Shown here in pieces: positions 18,680 through 27,762 of a stretch of DNA of 64,000 nt (position 1 is the first letter of the stretch; the number at the start of each line of letters is the position of its first letter). The stretch lies in NCBI RefSeq assembly GCF_003008595.1, contig NZ_CP027669.1:3224001-3288000 (forward strand), read 5' to 3'. Source of the stretch: Simplicispira suum. Its GTDB lineage: Bacteria > Pseudomonadota > Gammaproteobacteria > Burkholderiales > Burkholderiaceae_C. The notes under the pieces were generated by a model that saw nothing but the letters and a program-made list of their open reading frames with translations, was not told the DNA's origin and searched no databases. The position numbers and the translations under genes are program-made.

Positions 18680-19453
18680 TCAGTTGGCGCTGTCGTTGGA
18701 GTCGAACGGGGGCAATTCGCCCCAGCCCGAGGGGGTGTAGAGCGGGCCGAACAGCAAACCTTTTTCTTCGGCGCTGACCGTGCTGTTGGGTTGCTCCTCG
18801 ATACAGACCCGGTTGCGGCCTTCGGATTTGGCACGGTAAAGCTGGTGATCGGCCCGATTGGTCCAGAGACTGGTGGTCGAGCGTATCCATTGCAAGGCAA
18901 ATGCGCCGCCAATGCTGAGCGTCACGCGCAGTTCGGTCGTTGGCCCCACCATGATCGGTGTGGCGGCAACGACGCGGCGGATGCGTTCAGCCACGGCGCG
19001 ACCGAATTCTGCCTGACAGGCCGGGAGCACGATGGCGAATTCCTCGCCGCCATAGCGCGCCAGTGTGTCCATGGGACGCACGCACCCGGCCAGAGTGCGC
19101 GCCACCACTTGCAGCACCTTGTCGCCAGCCACGTGACCGTGGGTGTCGTTGACGCCCTTGAAATGGTCGATGTCCAGCATCAACAACAAAGCCGCCTCGC
19201 CGGAGCGTGCAACCCGATCTACCTCGCGTTCCAGTGCCGCATGAAAGTGGCGCCGGTTGGCCAGGCCTGTGAGCGGATCGCGCAGCGAGAGTTCGCACAA
19301 TGAATCGATGACGGACTGCAAATAGCGCTCGGACCCCCCGACCGCATGGGGCAACGCAGGCGCTTGGCCCGTGCCTTGTTCGATCAGGGACAGAGCGGTT
19401 GTCAGGCGCAGTGCGCGCAAGTCGACGAGGGGATGGAGCGCGGTATCAGGCAC
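18680..19453 (-). CDS. diguanylate cyclase (GGDEF)
   Basis: A 257-residue soluble protein with about 55 N-terminal residues, then a full GGDEF domain (RDPLTGLANRRHFHAAL to SEGRNRVCIEEQ). The active loop is ARYGGEEFAIVL and the inhibitory site RPMD lies five residues ahead. It starts at GTG 19453 and leads a two-gene unit with the MinD-like ATPase. A tail of about 40 residues after the domain is Glu/Ser/Pro-rich and unrecognised. Confidence 0.88.
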   Translation of the reverse strand: MPDTALHPLVDLRALRLTTALSLIEQGTGQAPALPHAVGGSERYLQSVIDSLCELSLRDPLTGLANRRHFHAALEREVDRVARSGEAALLLMLDIDHFKGVNDTHGHVAGDKVLQVVARTLAGCVRPMDTLARYGGEEFAIVLPACQAEFGRAVAERIRRVVAATPIMVGPTTELRVTLSIGGAFALQWIRSTTSLWTNRADHQLYRAKSEGRNRVCIEEQPNSTVSAEEKGLLFGPLYTPSGWGELPPFDSNDSAN

Positions 19454-19499
19454 AGAAGGCTGGTTGGGGCTTGACCAAGTGTACCTTGGTGCAATGCAT

Positions 19500-21188
19500 T
19501 CAAGAGCTGTTTTCTCCTGTGTCGGAGGGCGTTGTCTGCAGGGCTTGCAGCGCCTGCTGTTCGGTGCGGTAGCTCAGCACATTTGGGCTCGGCAGGATGC
19601 CGGCCCGCTCCAGGGCTTGCTCCACCGGCAGCTTGAGACCGCTGATGTGCAGGCGGGAACCTGTTTCCCACACCAGCGAAGCGATGCGCGAGAACGTTTC
19701 CACGCCGGTGACGTCGATGCGGTTGATCGGCTGGGCAAACAGGCACACATCGCTGATCTGCGGGCGCTGGTGCAAGCTTGCTGCCAGGCGTTGCTCGATG
19801 GCACGGGCCGAAGCAAAGTCGAGTTCGGCGTCCATGCGCAGGGCCAGCACCTGCGGGCCGAGCGCAGGCAAATGCCACAGATGGCGGTCACGCAGGCTGC
19901 CATCGGGGTGCAGCCCTACCTCGATGATGCGCGGGTGCAGGCGCTGGTAGAGGAAATGGGTCAGATTCATCAGCACGCCGACGAGCACGCCCCAATACAG
20001 CCGAGGCGCGGTGGCCAGCGTGATCGCAAAAGTGGCCACGCCGATTACCGCCTCCACCCGCGACAAGCGCCATAGTTGCCGCGCCAGAACGGGATGAATC
20101 AGGTTGATGATGGCGGCCACCACGACGGCGGCCAGCACCGATTGCGGCACGTGAAACAGCGCAGGCGTGAGCCACAGCAGTGCCAGCAAAACCAGGCCTG
20201 TGGCAAACAAGGTGGCCCAGCCGCTGCGCGCACCGGCATAAAGGTTGATGGCCGAGCGAGAAAACGAAGCGCTGGTGGCGAAGGCGCCGCAAAATCCCGA
20301 GCTGATCTTTGCCATGCCGTGGGCGATCAGATCCTGGTTCTCGTCCCAGCGAGTACCCCCCTTCTGGTGGTCGACCTTGGCGCTGGAAGCGGTCTCCAGA
20401 AAGCTCACCAGCGTCACGATCAGTACCGGCATGGTGAGTTCGCCCAACATGCCCCAGTCCAGCGCCCCCGGCCAATAGAAGTGCGGCAGGCCGCCTGGCA
20501 GCGCTCCCACCACTGCACCGCCACCGGCGGCATAGCCGATGGCAGCGCTGAGCGCCGCCGCCGCGCCCATGATCACCACCACGGCCGGAAACTTGGGCCA
20601 ACGCTTCTTGGCCACCATCAGCAAGACGAGCGTCCCCAGACCAAACGCCGCTGCGGCACCGTCCACCGCAGCCATGGCGGGCGATTGCAGCCAGTGGAAA
20701 AGGCTTTCATGCAGGCCCAGCAAGGCCGGCAATTGCGAGAACAGGATCAGCAGGGCTGCCGCCTGCGTAAAACCGCTGAGCACGGGCGAGGTCACCACCT
20801 GCATGATCCAGCCAAAGCGTGCCACACCCATCACCATCTGCAGTCCGCCCGAAAGAATTGCCATCCAGGCCGCAAGCGCCACCCACTGGGCGCTGCCCGG
20901 CTGCGCCAGGCCGGTGAGCGAGGCCCCGATCAGCAAACTGGTGAGCGCTGTGGGTCCGACCCCGAGGCGGGTGGACGAACTCCAGAGCACCGCCACCAGC
21001 GCCGGCAGCAGCGAGGCATAGATGCCGGTGACCAGTGGCATGCCGGCCAGCGCGGCGTACGCGACGCCCTGGGGAACGAGCATCAGGCCCACCGTCAGGC
21101 CTGCCGACAGCTCTCCCAGCAGCAAGGCGCGTGTAGGCCTTGGCCAGGCCAGAAAAGGAAACCACCGGACGAGGCTGGGCGTGGGCAT
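19500..21188 (-). CDS. SulP family inorganic anion transporter with STAS domain
   Basis: The 562-residue inner-membrane protein has about 12 hydrophobic segments between residues 20 and 430 and the SulP signature near the N terminus (GLTVGLMLVPQGVAYAALAG). A cytoplasmic STAS domain fills residues about 440-550. Members move sulfate, bicarbonate or dicarboxylates; nothing nearby fixes the anion. It ends 46 nt before the GTG of the cyclase gene on the same strand. Confidence 0.93.
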   Translation of the reverse strand: MPTPSLVRWFPFLAWPRPTRALLLGELSAGLTVGLMLVPQGVAYAALAGMPLVTGIYASLLPALVAVLWSSSTRLGVGPTALTSLLIGASLTGLAQPGSAQWVALAAWMAILSGGLQMVMGVARFGWIMQVVTSPVLSGFTQAAALLILFSQLPALLGLHESLFHWLQSPAMAAVDGAAAAFGLGTLVLLMVAKKRWPKFPAVVVIMGAAAALSAAIGYAAGGGAVVGALPGGLPHFYWPGALDWGMLGELTMPVLIVTLVSFLETASSAKVDHQKGGTRWDENQDLIAHGMAKISSGFCGAFATSASFSRSAINLYAGARSGWATLFATGLVLLALLWLTPALFHVPQSVLAAVVVAAIINLIHPVLARQLWRLSRVEAVIGVATFAITLATAPRLYWGVLVGVLMNLTHFLYQRLHPRIIEVGLHPDGSLRDRHLWHLPALGPQVLALRMDAELDFASARAIEQRLAASLHQRPQISDVCLFAQPINRIDVTGVETFSRIASLVWETGSRLHISGLKLPVEQALERAGILPSPNVLSYRTEQQALQALQTTPSDTGENSS

Positions 21189-21331
21189 GCGGTGATTGTG
21201 GCGCGGATGGCCCGGCGATGTCCCCTGGAGCCTGGCGCACCCGTCCTACAAGCTTTGCGGCGCCGTCTGACCGCCACCCAGTTCCAGGGCGCCTAGAGTG
21301 CGCAGCATCTCTCTGCAATCAGGAAACCATC

Positions 21332-21847
21332 ATGAACAACACGTTGCCTTACTCTGGGTCATTTGCCCGCATTTCCACCATCGTTGCCGTGACAGCACTC
21401 TCGCTGGGTCTGGCCGCCTGCGACAAGGCACAAGAACCTCCCACTGCGGGCCAGCGGCTCGACTCCGCCATTCAGAAGACCGACCAGGCCGCAGAGGACG
21501 CCAAGATCAAGGCCGAGCAGGCTTTGCAGGCGACCGAAAACAAGCTCGACCAAGGCGCGGCCAAGGTGGAGAGCGCAGCGCAAGACGCTGGCGCATCAAT
21601 CAAGAGCGCAGCCAACTCGGCAGCGGCTTTGGCGGACGATGCCTCGATCACGGCGCGCATCTCTGCGGAGCTTGCGAAAGACCCGGACCTGAGCGCCATC
21701 AAGATTGACGTGGATACGAAGGCAGGTGCTGTGCGCCTGAGTGGCCCGGCCCCCAGTGAAGCCGCCAAGGACCGCGCCACCAGCCTGGCCAAGAGCATCG
21801 AAGGCGTCACCTCCGTCAACAATGAGCTGGTGGTGGGCAAGAGCTGA
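21332..21847 (+). CDS. BON-domain lipoprotein
   Basis: The 171-residue protein has a lipoprotein signal peptide with lipobox LGLAAC (Cys near residue 30), an Ala/Lys/Gln-rich helical spacer (about residues 45-105), and a C-terminal BON domain (ITARISAELAKDPDLSAIKI to VTSVNNELVV). BON proteins stabilise the envelope or bind phospholipid. The start ATG 21332 follows the ribosome site AGGAAACC. It is divergent from the SulP gene. Confidence 0.88.
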   Translation: MNNTLPYSGSFARISTIVAVTALSLGLAACDKAQEPPTAGQRLDSAIQKTDQAAEDAKIKAEQALQATENKLDQGAAKVESAAQDAGASIKSAANSAAALADDASITARISAELAKDPDLSAIKIDVDTKAGAVRLSGPAPSEAAKDRATSLAKSIEGVTSVNNELVVGKS

Positions 21848-21898
21848 GTTCCGCCACGCGAGCCGCAGCAGCGACTGGGTGCGCGCTACGATGCGCGC

Positions 21899-23125
21899 AT
21901 GAACCCGACCGACCGCACGCTGGCTACACGCCTGATCCACCACGCCTACCAACCCCCTGAAGGCTTTGCCGCGCCGCAACCGGCGGTGCACAAGGCGTCC
22001 ACGGTGGTTTTTCCAAACGTTGCAGCGATGCGCGCGCGCGAATGGAAAGACAAGAGCGGATACACCTACGGTCTGCACGGCACGCCCACAACGTTCATTC
22101 TGGAAGAACGGCTGGCTGAACTCGAGGGCGGATCGCAGTGCCTTCTGGTGCCCAGCGGTCTCGCTGCCATCAGCACGGTGTCGCTGGGCTTGCTGCGCGC
22201 CGGAGACGAGGTGCTGCTGCCCGACAACGCCTACGGACCCAACAAGGCGCTTACGGAGTCGCTGCTGGCACAGTTTGGCGTGCGCCATGCGGTTTACGAC
22301 CCGCTGGATCTGGCAGATCTGGCCCAGCGCATCGGCCCGGCAACCCGGCTGGTGTGGCTGGAAGCGCCGGGTTCGGTGACGCTGGAATTTCCCGACCTTT
22401 TGGGCCAGGTCCGCCTGTGTCAGGAGCGTGGTGTGCTTTGCGCACTCGACAACACCTGGGGCGCTGGCCTTGCGTTCGCGCCGTTTGATCTGCTGGGCGA
22501 CGGGAGCGGCAGTTTGGCCGTGGACGTCAGCGCGCACGCGCTGACGAAATACCCCAGCGGCGGCGGCGATGTGCTCATGGGCAGCATCGTCACCCGCAAT
22601 GCAGGCCTGCATCTCAAGCTCAAGCTGGCGCACATGCACCTGGGGCTGGGAGTGGGAGCGAACGATGCCGAGGGGATCCTGCGCGCCCTGCCCAGTATCG
22701 GTTTGCGTTATCGCGCGCACGATGTGTCGGCGCGCACTCTGGCGCGCTGGCTGACTTCGCAACCAGGCATCGTGCAGGTGCTGCACCCAGCCCTGGAGGC
22801 CTCGCCCGGCCATGCGCATTGGCAGGCGCTGTGCGGCCAGGCGAATGCCGGGGAAGGCGCTGCTGCAGGCTTGTTCAGCGTAGTCATCGACCCGGTGCAC
22901 CCGCAGGAACGCGTCGATGCATTTTGCGATGCGCTGGCGCTGTTTAAACTGGGCTACAGCTGGGGCGGGCCCATGAGCCTAGTGGTGCCCTACGACATTG
23001 CCACCATGCGCCAGCAGGTTCCAGCGCACTTGGCCCCTGGCACGGTGGTGCGTTTTTCGGTTGGCCTGGAAGACGTCGACGATTTGCGCCGTGACATTGC
23101 TCAGGCACTGAAGGTGTTTGCGTAA
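21899..23125 (+). CDS. metC: cystathionine beta-lyase (Cys/Met-metabolism PLP enzyme)
   Basis: The 408-residue cytosolic enzyme splits cystathionine to homocysteine for methionine synthesis. The PLP-binding lysine is in SAHALTKYPSGGGDVLMG; other family marks are GYTYGLHGTPTT and LDNTWGAG. Length and motifs fit bacterial MetC rather than the gamma-lyases, although paralogues in this family are hard to separate by eye. It stands alone between the BON lipoprotein and a membrane protein gene. Confidence 0.88.
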   Translation: MNPTDRTLATRLIHHAYQPPEGFAAPQPAVHKASTVVFPNVAAMRAREWKDKSGYTYGLHGTPTTFILEERLAELEGGSQCLLVPSGLAAISTVSLGLLRAGDEVLLPDNAYGPNKALTESLLAQFGVRHAVYDPLDLADLAQRIGPATRLVWLEAPGSVTLEFPDLLGQVRLCQERGVLCALDNTWGAGLAFAPFDLLGDGSGSLAVDVSAHALTKYPSGGGDVLMGSIVTRNAGLHLKLKLAHMHLGLGVGANDAEGILRALPSIGLRYRAHDVSARTLARWLTSQPGIVQVLHPALEASPGHAHWQALCGQANAGEGAAAGLFSVVIDPVHPQERVDAFCDALALFKLGYSWGGPMSLVVPYDIATMRQQVPAHLAPGTVVRFSVGLEDVDDLRRDIAQALKVFA

Positions 23126-23216
23126 CTGGTTTCACCAGGATCGACGCGCAGTGAAGGCAGTGTTTTCCTCAGTGCGGTGGAGGCGTTTTTTGCGATAGGG
23201 TGCAGTTCCCGTATTC

Positions 23217-24074
23217 ATGAAAGGGTTTTTGCTTGCGCTCGAGAGCGGCAGCAACCCGGCCGCCTCTATGTCTCCACCTGTCTCGCCGGCACCCGCAGCC
23301 GCTTCCCCCAACGGCGCACCGGCTCCCATCCGGCTCAGGCCCCTCCATTTCCTGGACCCCTTGCGCTGGCTGCGAGCGGGTGCGGTCGATCTGGCAGCGA
23401 CTCCGCTCATCGGTGCCTTCTATGGCCTTGCCTTCTGGATGATGGCGCTGCTCCTGGGCTGGGTGTTTCGTACCCGGCCTGAATACGTCATGTCGCTGGC
23501 CAGCGGTTGTTTGCTGCTGGGACCGTTTTTAGCCATGGGTTTGTACGAAACCAGCCGGCGGCGCGAGGCTGGTCTGGCGCCGGGGCTGGCGCACTCGCTG
23601 ACCTGTTGGGACCGGCATCTGGGGAGCATGGGCATGCTGGTGCTGGTGCTGATCGTGCTCGAACTGCTGTGGGGGCGTGCGTCTCTGGTGGTGTTTGCCG
23701 TGTTCTTCAATACGGGAATGCCGTCCACCACAGGCGTGCTGCAGGCGGTGATCAATCCACAGAACTGGTCTTTTTTGGCGGTCTACACGCTGGTGGGGGG
23801 TGTGTTCGCCGCCCTGGTGTTTTCCACCAGTGTGGTGTCCATTCCCATGATTCTCGATCGCGATACCGATGCCCTAACTGCGGCCATCAGCAGCATCCGG
23901 GTGGTCACCGAGAACCCTGCCGTCATGCTGTGGTGGGGTTTTTTGATCACCGTGCTGGTGATTGCGTCGCTGATGGTGTGGGGTGCGGGCTTGCTGGTGG
24001 TGGGACCTTGGTTGGGTCATGCCAGCTGGCATGCGTATCGGGCCGCCATTGAGCCAGCGGCCCCCGCCGACTGA
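23217..24074 (+). CDS. DUF2189 integral membrane protein
   Basis: The 285-residue protein has a Pro/Ala-rich N terminus of about 60 residues followed by six hydrophobic segments and the DUF2189-like loop SVVSIPMILDRDTDALTA. Members of this family are inner-membrane proteins of unknown role, sometimes near respiratory genes. ATG 23217 is used; an in-frame ATG at 23268 would also keep all membrane segments. Confidence 0.85.
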   Translation: MKGFLLALESGSNPAASMSPPVSPAPAAASPNGAPAPIRLRPLHFLDPLRWLRAGAVDLAATPLIGAFYGLAFWMMALLLGWVFRTRPEYVMSLASGCLLLGPFLAMGLYETSRRREAGLAPGLAHSLTCWDRHLGSMGMLVLVLIVLELLWGRASLVVFAVFFNTGMPSTTGVLQAVINPQNWSFLAVYTLVGGVFAALVFSTSVVSIPMILDRDTDALTAAISSIRVVTENPAVMLWWGFLITVLVIASLMVWGAGLLVVGPWLGHASWHAYRAAIEPAAPAD

Positions 24075-24162
24075 ATGCTCTGTGGAGCCGCGCGGCCTTG
24101 CATAGCTCTGCCCTGAGGTGCCCGCCTGTTACAGTGGGCATCAACTATGGAAGGCAAACACC

Positions 24163-24345
24163 TTGGCAACCCCTAATTACGGATACGAAAAACGGCAGCG
24201 CGAACTCGCGAAAAAGAAGAAAAAAGAAGAGAAATTGCGTGCCAAGCAGGCTCCTGCACGCCACGGCAGTGTGTACGTGGCGCCCGAACCAGGAGACGCG
24301 TCGGCATCCGGCGAATCAGGCAACCCGGCCACTCCTGCCAGCTAA
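24163..24345 (+). CDS. small Lys-rich conserved hypothetical protein
   Basis: A 60-residue protein that begins at TTG 24163 (ATPNYGYEKRQRELAKKKKK) with AAGG eleven bases ahead. The charged N-terminal half is a single predicted helix; the rest is flexible. I recall similar small proteins with the start ATPNYGYEKRQRE in related betaproteobacteria, but the function is unknown. Its 3' end overlaps the convergent esterase gene by four bases. Confidence 0.7.
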   Translation: MATPNYGYEKRQRELAKKKKKEEKLRAKQAPARHGSVYVAPEPGDASASGESGNPATPAS

Positions 24346-24986
24346 CGCAGGAGCGGCTCCAGCGCAGGCCATACGTTGTTCAATATGCGCGGATGGGCCT
24401 CCGCCCGCGGGTGAATGCGATCGGCTTGGAACATGCGTGTCGCGTCTGCGTCGTCGGCAATGCCTTTCAACAGGAAAGGCAGCAGGGCGGTTCGCTGCTC
24501 GCGCGAAATCTCGACAAACACCTCGGCAAACTTGCGGGCGTAGGCTTGGCCGTAGTTGGGCGGTATCTGCATACCCAGGAGCAGCACCCGCGCTCCAGAC
24601 TTCTTGGCCGCCTGCACCATGTTGCGAAGATTGTCGGCCGTACTTTGCAGAGGCAGACCCCGCAGCGCGTCGTTGCCACCCAGTTCTATTACGACTACGG
24701 CAGGCTGGTGCTGTGCAAGCAGGCTGCCAATGCGCGAGCGTCCACCCGCCGTGGTGTCGCCACTGATGCTGGCGTTGACCACCTTCCATGGTTTCTTTTC
24801 CTTTGCCAGGCGCTGCTCGAGCAATGCCACCCAGCCGCTTCCGCGTGCAATGCCGTATTCGGCGCTAAGCGAATCGCCCACCACCAGGACAGTGCGTGCC
24901 TGAACGCTGTCGGCGGCGCCGGCCGGCAGCCAAAGCCCCGCCGCCGCGCTCGCCAGCGCTCCCGAGATAAAGTCACGTCGATGCAT
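24342..24986 (-). CDS. tesA: arylesterase / SGNH-hydrolase (TesA family)
   Basis: The 214-residue protein is an exported SGNH/GDSL hydrolase with esterase, thioesterase or lysophospholipase activity. The nucleophile serine is in VVGDSLSAEYG (block I), oxyanion residues in block II Gly and block III GGNDALRG, and the Asp-His pair in DRIHPRAEAH. The N terminus MHRRDFISGALASAAAGLW looks like a signal peptide with an RR pair, possibly Tat. It is divergent from ybbA, the same arrangement as in Escherichia coli. Confidence 0.9.
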   Translation of the reverse strand: MHRRDFISGALASAAAGLWLPAGAADSVQARTVLVVGDSLSAEYGIARGSGWVALLEQRLAKEKKPWKVVNASISGDTTAGGRSRIGSLLAQHQPAVVVIELGGNDALRGLPLQSTADNLRNMVQAAKKSGARVLLLGMQIPPNYGQAYARKFAEVFVEISREQRTALLPFLLKGIADDADATRMFQADRIHPRAEAHPRILNNVWPALEPLLR

Positions 24987-25013
24987 GCTGCAATTCAAAA
25001 CCCGGTGCCTTTC

Positions 25014-25706
25014 ATGTCTGAACCCTCCGCGCTCTCCACACCCATTATTGCCGTGGAGCAGTTGTGCAAGTCGGTGACCGACTCCACCGGCACGCTGCAC
25101 ATCCTGCGCGACATTGATTTCACGGTGGCACCGCGTGCCACCGTCGCCATCGTCGGGGCCTCGGGCTCGGGCAAGAGCACGCTGCTCTCCATCATTGCCG
25201 GCCTTGATACGCCCACCAGCGGCACGGTGCGCCTGGCCGGACAGGATCTGTTTGCCTTGGGTGAGGACGAGCGCGCCGCGCTGCGCGCCCGCAAGATTGG
25301 CTTCGTGTTCCAAAGCTTCCAGCTCATGGCCAACCTGACGGCGCTCGAGAACGTCATGCTGCCGCTGGAGCTCGCCAACCGGCGCGACGCCCGCCGCGCG
25401 GCGCAGGACATGTTGGCGCACGTGGGACTGGCGCAGCGCCTGTCCCACTACCCCAAGGTGCTCTCGGGCGGCGAGCAGCAGCGCGTGGCGCTGGCGCGCG
25501 CCTTCGTCGTGCAGCCTTCGGTGCTGCTGGCCGACGAGCCCACCGGCAGTCTGGATTTCGCCACCGGCGAGACCATCATGGAGCTGATGTTCCGCCTCAA
25601 CCGCGAGCAGGGGACGACACTGGTGCTGGTCACCCACGACCGTGGCATTGCCGAGCGCTGCGAGACCAGCATCACCATCGAAGCCGGTGCAGTTGCCAAA
25701 AATTAG
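25014..25706 (+). CDS. ybbA: ABC transporter ATP-binding protein, YbbA/LolD type
   Basis: The 230-residue ATPase has Walker A IVGASGSGKSTLLSI, the Q loop in FVFQSFQLMANLTA, signature LSGGEQQRVALARA and Walker B VLLADEPTG. It belongs to the MacB/LolD/YbbA group of mechanotransmission exporters. ATG 25014 is the family start; in-frame ATG 24981 overlaps the tesA start. The usual partner permease (YbbP) is not next to it: a palindromic repeat and rlmB follow, so the partner is elsewhere or lost. Confidence 0.9.
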   Translation: MSEPSALSTPIIAVEQLCKSVTDSTGTLHILRDIDFTVAPRATVAIVGASGSGKSTLLSIIAGLDTPTSGTVRLAGQDLFALGEDERAALRARKIGFVFQSFQLMANLTALENVMLPLELANRRDARRAAQDMLAHVGLAQRLSHYPKVLSGGEQQRVALARAFVVQPSVLLADEPTGSLDFATGETIMELMFRLNREQGTTLVLVTHDRGIAERCETSITIEAGAVAKN

Positions 25707-25713
25707 AGCTTTC

Positions 25714-25752
25714 TTGGCCTCTAGCGCTCACTAGATAAGCGTCCGTAGCTAT
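25714..25752 (-). repeat. palindromic repeat copy
   Basis: ttggcctctagcgctcacta followed by gataagcgtccgtagctat, in the intergenic gap between ybbA and rlmB. The AGCGCT and AAGC arms of the stem are recognisable. Confidence 0.75.
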
Positions 25753-25790
25753 GAAAACTATAGTAAACACGCTGCCCGGATAATCTTCCC

Positions 25791-26537
25791 ATGTCAAGCC
25801 CCAAAGTTCTCTTCGGCTTTCACGCCGTTGGTGTGCGTCTCAAAACCGCGCCGCAATCCATCGTTGAAATCTATTACGAAGCCACGCGCCGAGACGCGCG
25901 CATGCGCCAGTTTCTCGACCGGGCACGCGAGGCAGGGGCCCGTCTGATCGAGGCCGACAGCCTGCGCATTGCCAAGCTCGCTGGCAGCCACGGCCACCAG
26001 GGTGTGGCCGCGCGCGTGCAGCCGCTGGCGCAAGTCACATCGCTGGACGAACTGCTCGAAGAGCTGGAGGAAAAGGGAACAGTCAACCCCTTGCTGCTGG
26101 TGCTCGATGGCGTGACCGACCCGCACAACCTGGGCGCCTGCCTGCGCGTCGCCGATGGCGCCGGCGCGCACGCCGTCATTGCCCCCAAGGACCACGCCGC
26201 CGGCATCAACGCCACCGTGGCCAAGGTGGCCAGCGGCGCCGCCGAAACCATGCCGTACTTCATGGTGACCAATCTGGCGCGCACCCTGGGCGAGCTGAAA
26301 GAACGCAACATCTGGATCATCGGCACCAGCGACGACGCACCGCGCACGCTCTACCAGGCCGACCTCAAAGGCCCGGTGGCGCTGGTGCTCGGTGCCGAGG
26401 GCGCGGGCATGCGCCAGCTCACGCGCAAGACCTGCGACGAGCTGGTGAGCATTCCGATGCACGGCGCGGTGGAGAGCCTGAACGTGTCCGTGGCCAGCGG
26501 CGTTTGCCTGTACGAGGCGCTGCGCCAACGCACCTGA
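25791..26537 (+). CDS. rlmB: 23S rRNA (guanosine(2251)-2'-O)-methyltransferase
   Basis: RlmB is a SPOUT-class enzyme that methylates G2251 in the ribosomal P loop. The 248-residue protein has an N-terminal substrate-binding domain (VLFGFHAVGVRLK) and the three SpoU motifs: LDGVTDPHNLGACLR, LVLGAEGAGMRQL and IPMHGAVESLNVSVA. Start and length fit the family. Confidence 0.95.
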   Translation: MSSPKVLFGFHAVGVRLKTAPQSIVEIYYEATRRDARMRQFLDRAREAGARLIEADSLRIAKLAGSHGHQGVAARVQPLAQVTSLDELLEELEEKGTVNPLLLVLDGVTDPHNLGACLRVADGAGAHAVIAPKDHAAGINATVAKVASGAAETMPYFMVTNLARTLGELKERNIWIIGTSDDAPRTLYQADLKGPVALVLGAEGAGMRQLTRKTCDELVSIPMHGAVESLNVSVASGVCLYEALRQRT

Positions 26538-26622
26538 CCCCATCGCCTGCGCTTCGAAGCGTTGTCTGCATTCCCATGCCGGCTGCCCATGCAGGGCAGC
26601 GGCCTGTCACCGAACCCACCGC

Positions 26623-27015
26623 ATGAAATCACTTGTCCGTCTGTTTTTTAGATCCCTGCGCACCGTGCTGGGCCCCGTCATGCTGCTCAAGGAAGCTCTC
26701 ACGCGGCCGAAAGGCGTCGTGCGCACCCGTGCCGAGCAGGCGGAGGTCGACGCCGCTTGCCGGGGGCTGGCGCTCTATCAGTTCAAGACCTGCCCGTTCT
26801 GTATCAAGGTGCGCCAGGAGATGCGGCGCCTGTCGCTCGACATTGCCAAGGTGGACGCGCAGCACCCCGGCCCGGCCCGCACCGAGCTTGGCCAGAGCGG
26901 CGGCCAGACCAAGGTGCCTTGTCTGAAGATTACCGACGCGTCCGGCTCCAGCCGCTGGATCTACGATTCCGAAAAAATCATTGCCTATCTGCGCAGCCGC
27001 TTTGCGCCGGCCTGA
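26623..27015 (+). CDS. glutaredoxin-like protein with CPFC motif
   Basis: A 130-residue protein with an N-terminal amphipathic or hydrophobic stretch (VRLFFRSLRTVLGPVMLLKEA) and a thioredoxin-fold domain from about residue 48, carrying the redox motif KTCPFCIKVR and the cis-proline in TKVPCLKI. The end (WIYDSEKIIAYLRSRF) resembles the N-terminal domain of glutathione transferases. It probably reduces disulfides using glutathione. Confidence 0.85.
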   Translation: MKSLVRLFFRSLRTVLGPVMLLKEALTRPKGVVRTRAEQAEVDAACRGLALYQFKTCPFCIKVRQEMRRLSLDIAKVDAQHPGPARTELGQSGGQTKVPCLKITDASGSSRWIYDSEKIIAYLRSRFAPA

Positions 27016-27054
27016 ACAGAGCAAGCCCCAGCATTGGCACCTGAGAGACAGACC

Positions 27055-27762
27055 GTGCAGACCCACTTGGCCGACACTTTGACGATGACCCCTCAGCCCA
27101 CCCCCGCCGCCAGCACGTCCACGCCAACGGTCGACAGCGCGCATCCCTCGGTTCTTGCGTTTTCGCAGCAGCACGCGCAAGGCGGAGATGCACGCGAGCG
27201 CGCTGTGTCTCTCTATCTGGCGGTGCGCGACGGGTTCCGCTACGACCCCTACCGCATCGATCTGTCCGAGCAGGGCATGCGCGCAAGCACCGTGCTGGAA
27301 AACGGTTACGGCTGGTGCGTACCCAAGGCGGTACTGCTGACCGCAGCCTGCCGCGCCGCCGGCATTCCGGCGCGCCTGGGTTTTGCCGATGTGCGCAACC
27401 ACCTGAGCACCGAGCGCATGCGCCAGACCATGGCGACCGATTTGTTCATCTGGCACGGCTTTGCCGACATCTGGCTCGATGGCCGGTGGGTCAAGGCAAC
27501 GCCGGCTTTCAACATCGAACTGTGCGAACGCTTCGGTCTGTTGCCGCTGGAGTTTGACGGGCGTGCGGATTCGATCTACCACCCCTTCGACCGGGCCGGC
27601 AACCGCCACATGGAATACGTCCACCAGCGCGGCAGCTTCGACGACCTGCCGCTTGCACAGATCATCGAAGATTTTCGCCAGCTCTATGGCGAGTCGATGC
27701 TGGACGCCAACGCCCAAAAGACGGCCGATTTTCAGAAAGACGTCGAGAGGGAAACGCGGTGA
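27055..27762 (+). CDS. transglutaminase-like cysteine protease-fold protein
   Basis: The 235-residue protein has a transglutaminase-core domain: catalytic Cys in NGYGWCVPKAVLLTAACR, His in FIWHGFADIWLDG and the following Asp/Lys region WVKATPAFN. These proteins act as peptidases or amidases of unknown substrate. GTG 27055 has GAGAGA ahead of it; ATG 27085 would shorten the Thr/Pro-rich N terminus by ten residues. Its stop overlaps the thioesterase gene start as GTGA, so the two are coupled. Confidence 0.82.
   Translation: MQTHLADTLTMTPQPTPAASTSTPTVDSAHPSVLAFSQQHAQGGDARERAVSLYLAVRDGFRYDPYRIDLSEQGMRASTVLENGYGWCVPKAVLLTAACRAAGIPARLGFADVRNHLSTERMRQTMATDLFIWHGFADIWLDGRWVKATPAFNIELCERFGLLPLEFDGRADSIYHPFDRAGNRHMEYVHQRGSFDDLPLAQIIEDFRQLYGESMLDANAQKTADFQKDVERETR

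Noticed and set aside
18674..19303. A plus-strand frame opposite the GGDEF gene
   Set aside because: The minus strand has a complete GGDEF domain with active-site and inhibitory motifs; the plus frame has no family features.
19474..19490. Inverted repeat accaag-tgtac-cttggt between the SulP and cyclase genes
   Set aside because: Short, with no T run on either strand, so not called as a terminator; could be chance.
26578..26600. Hairpin gctgccc-atgca-gggcagc after rlmB
   Set aside because: A stable stem but no U tract; not enough to call a terminator.
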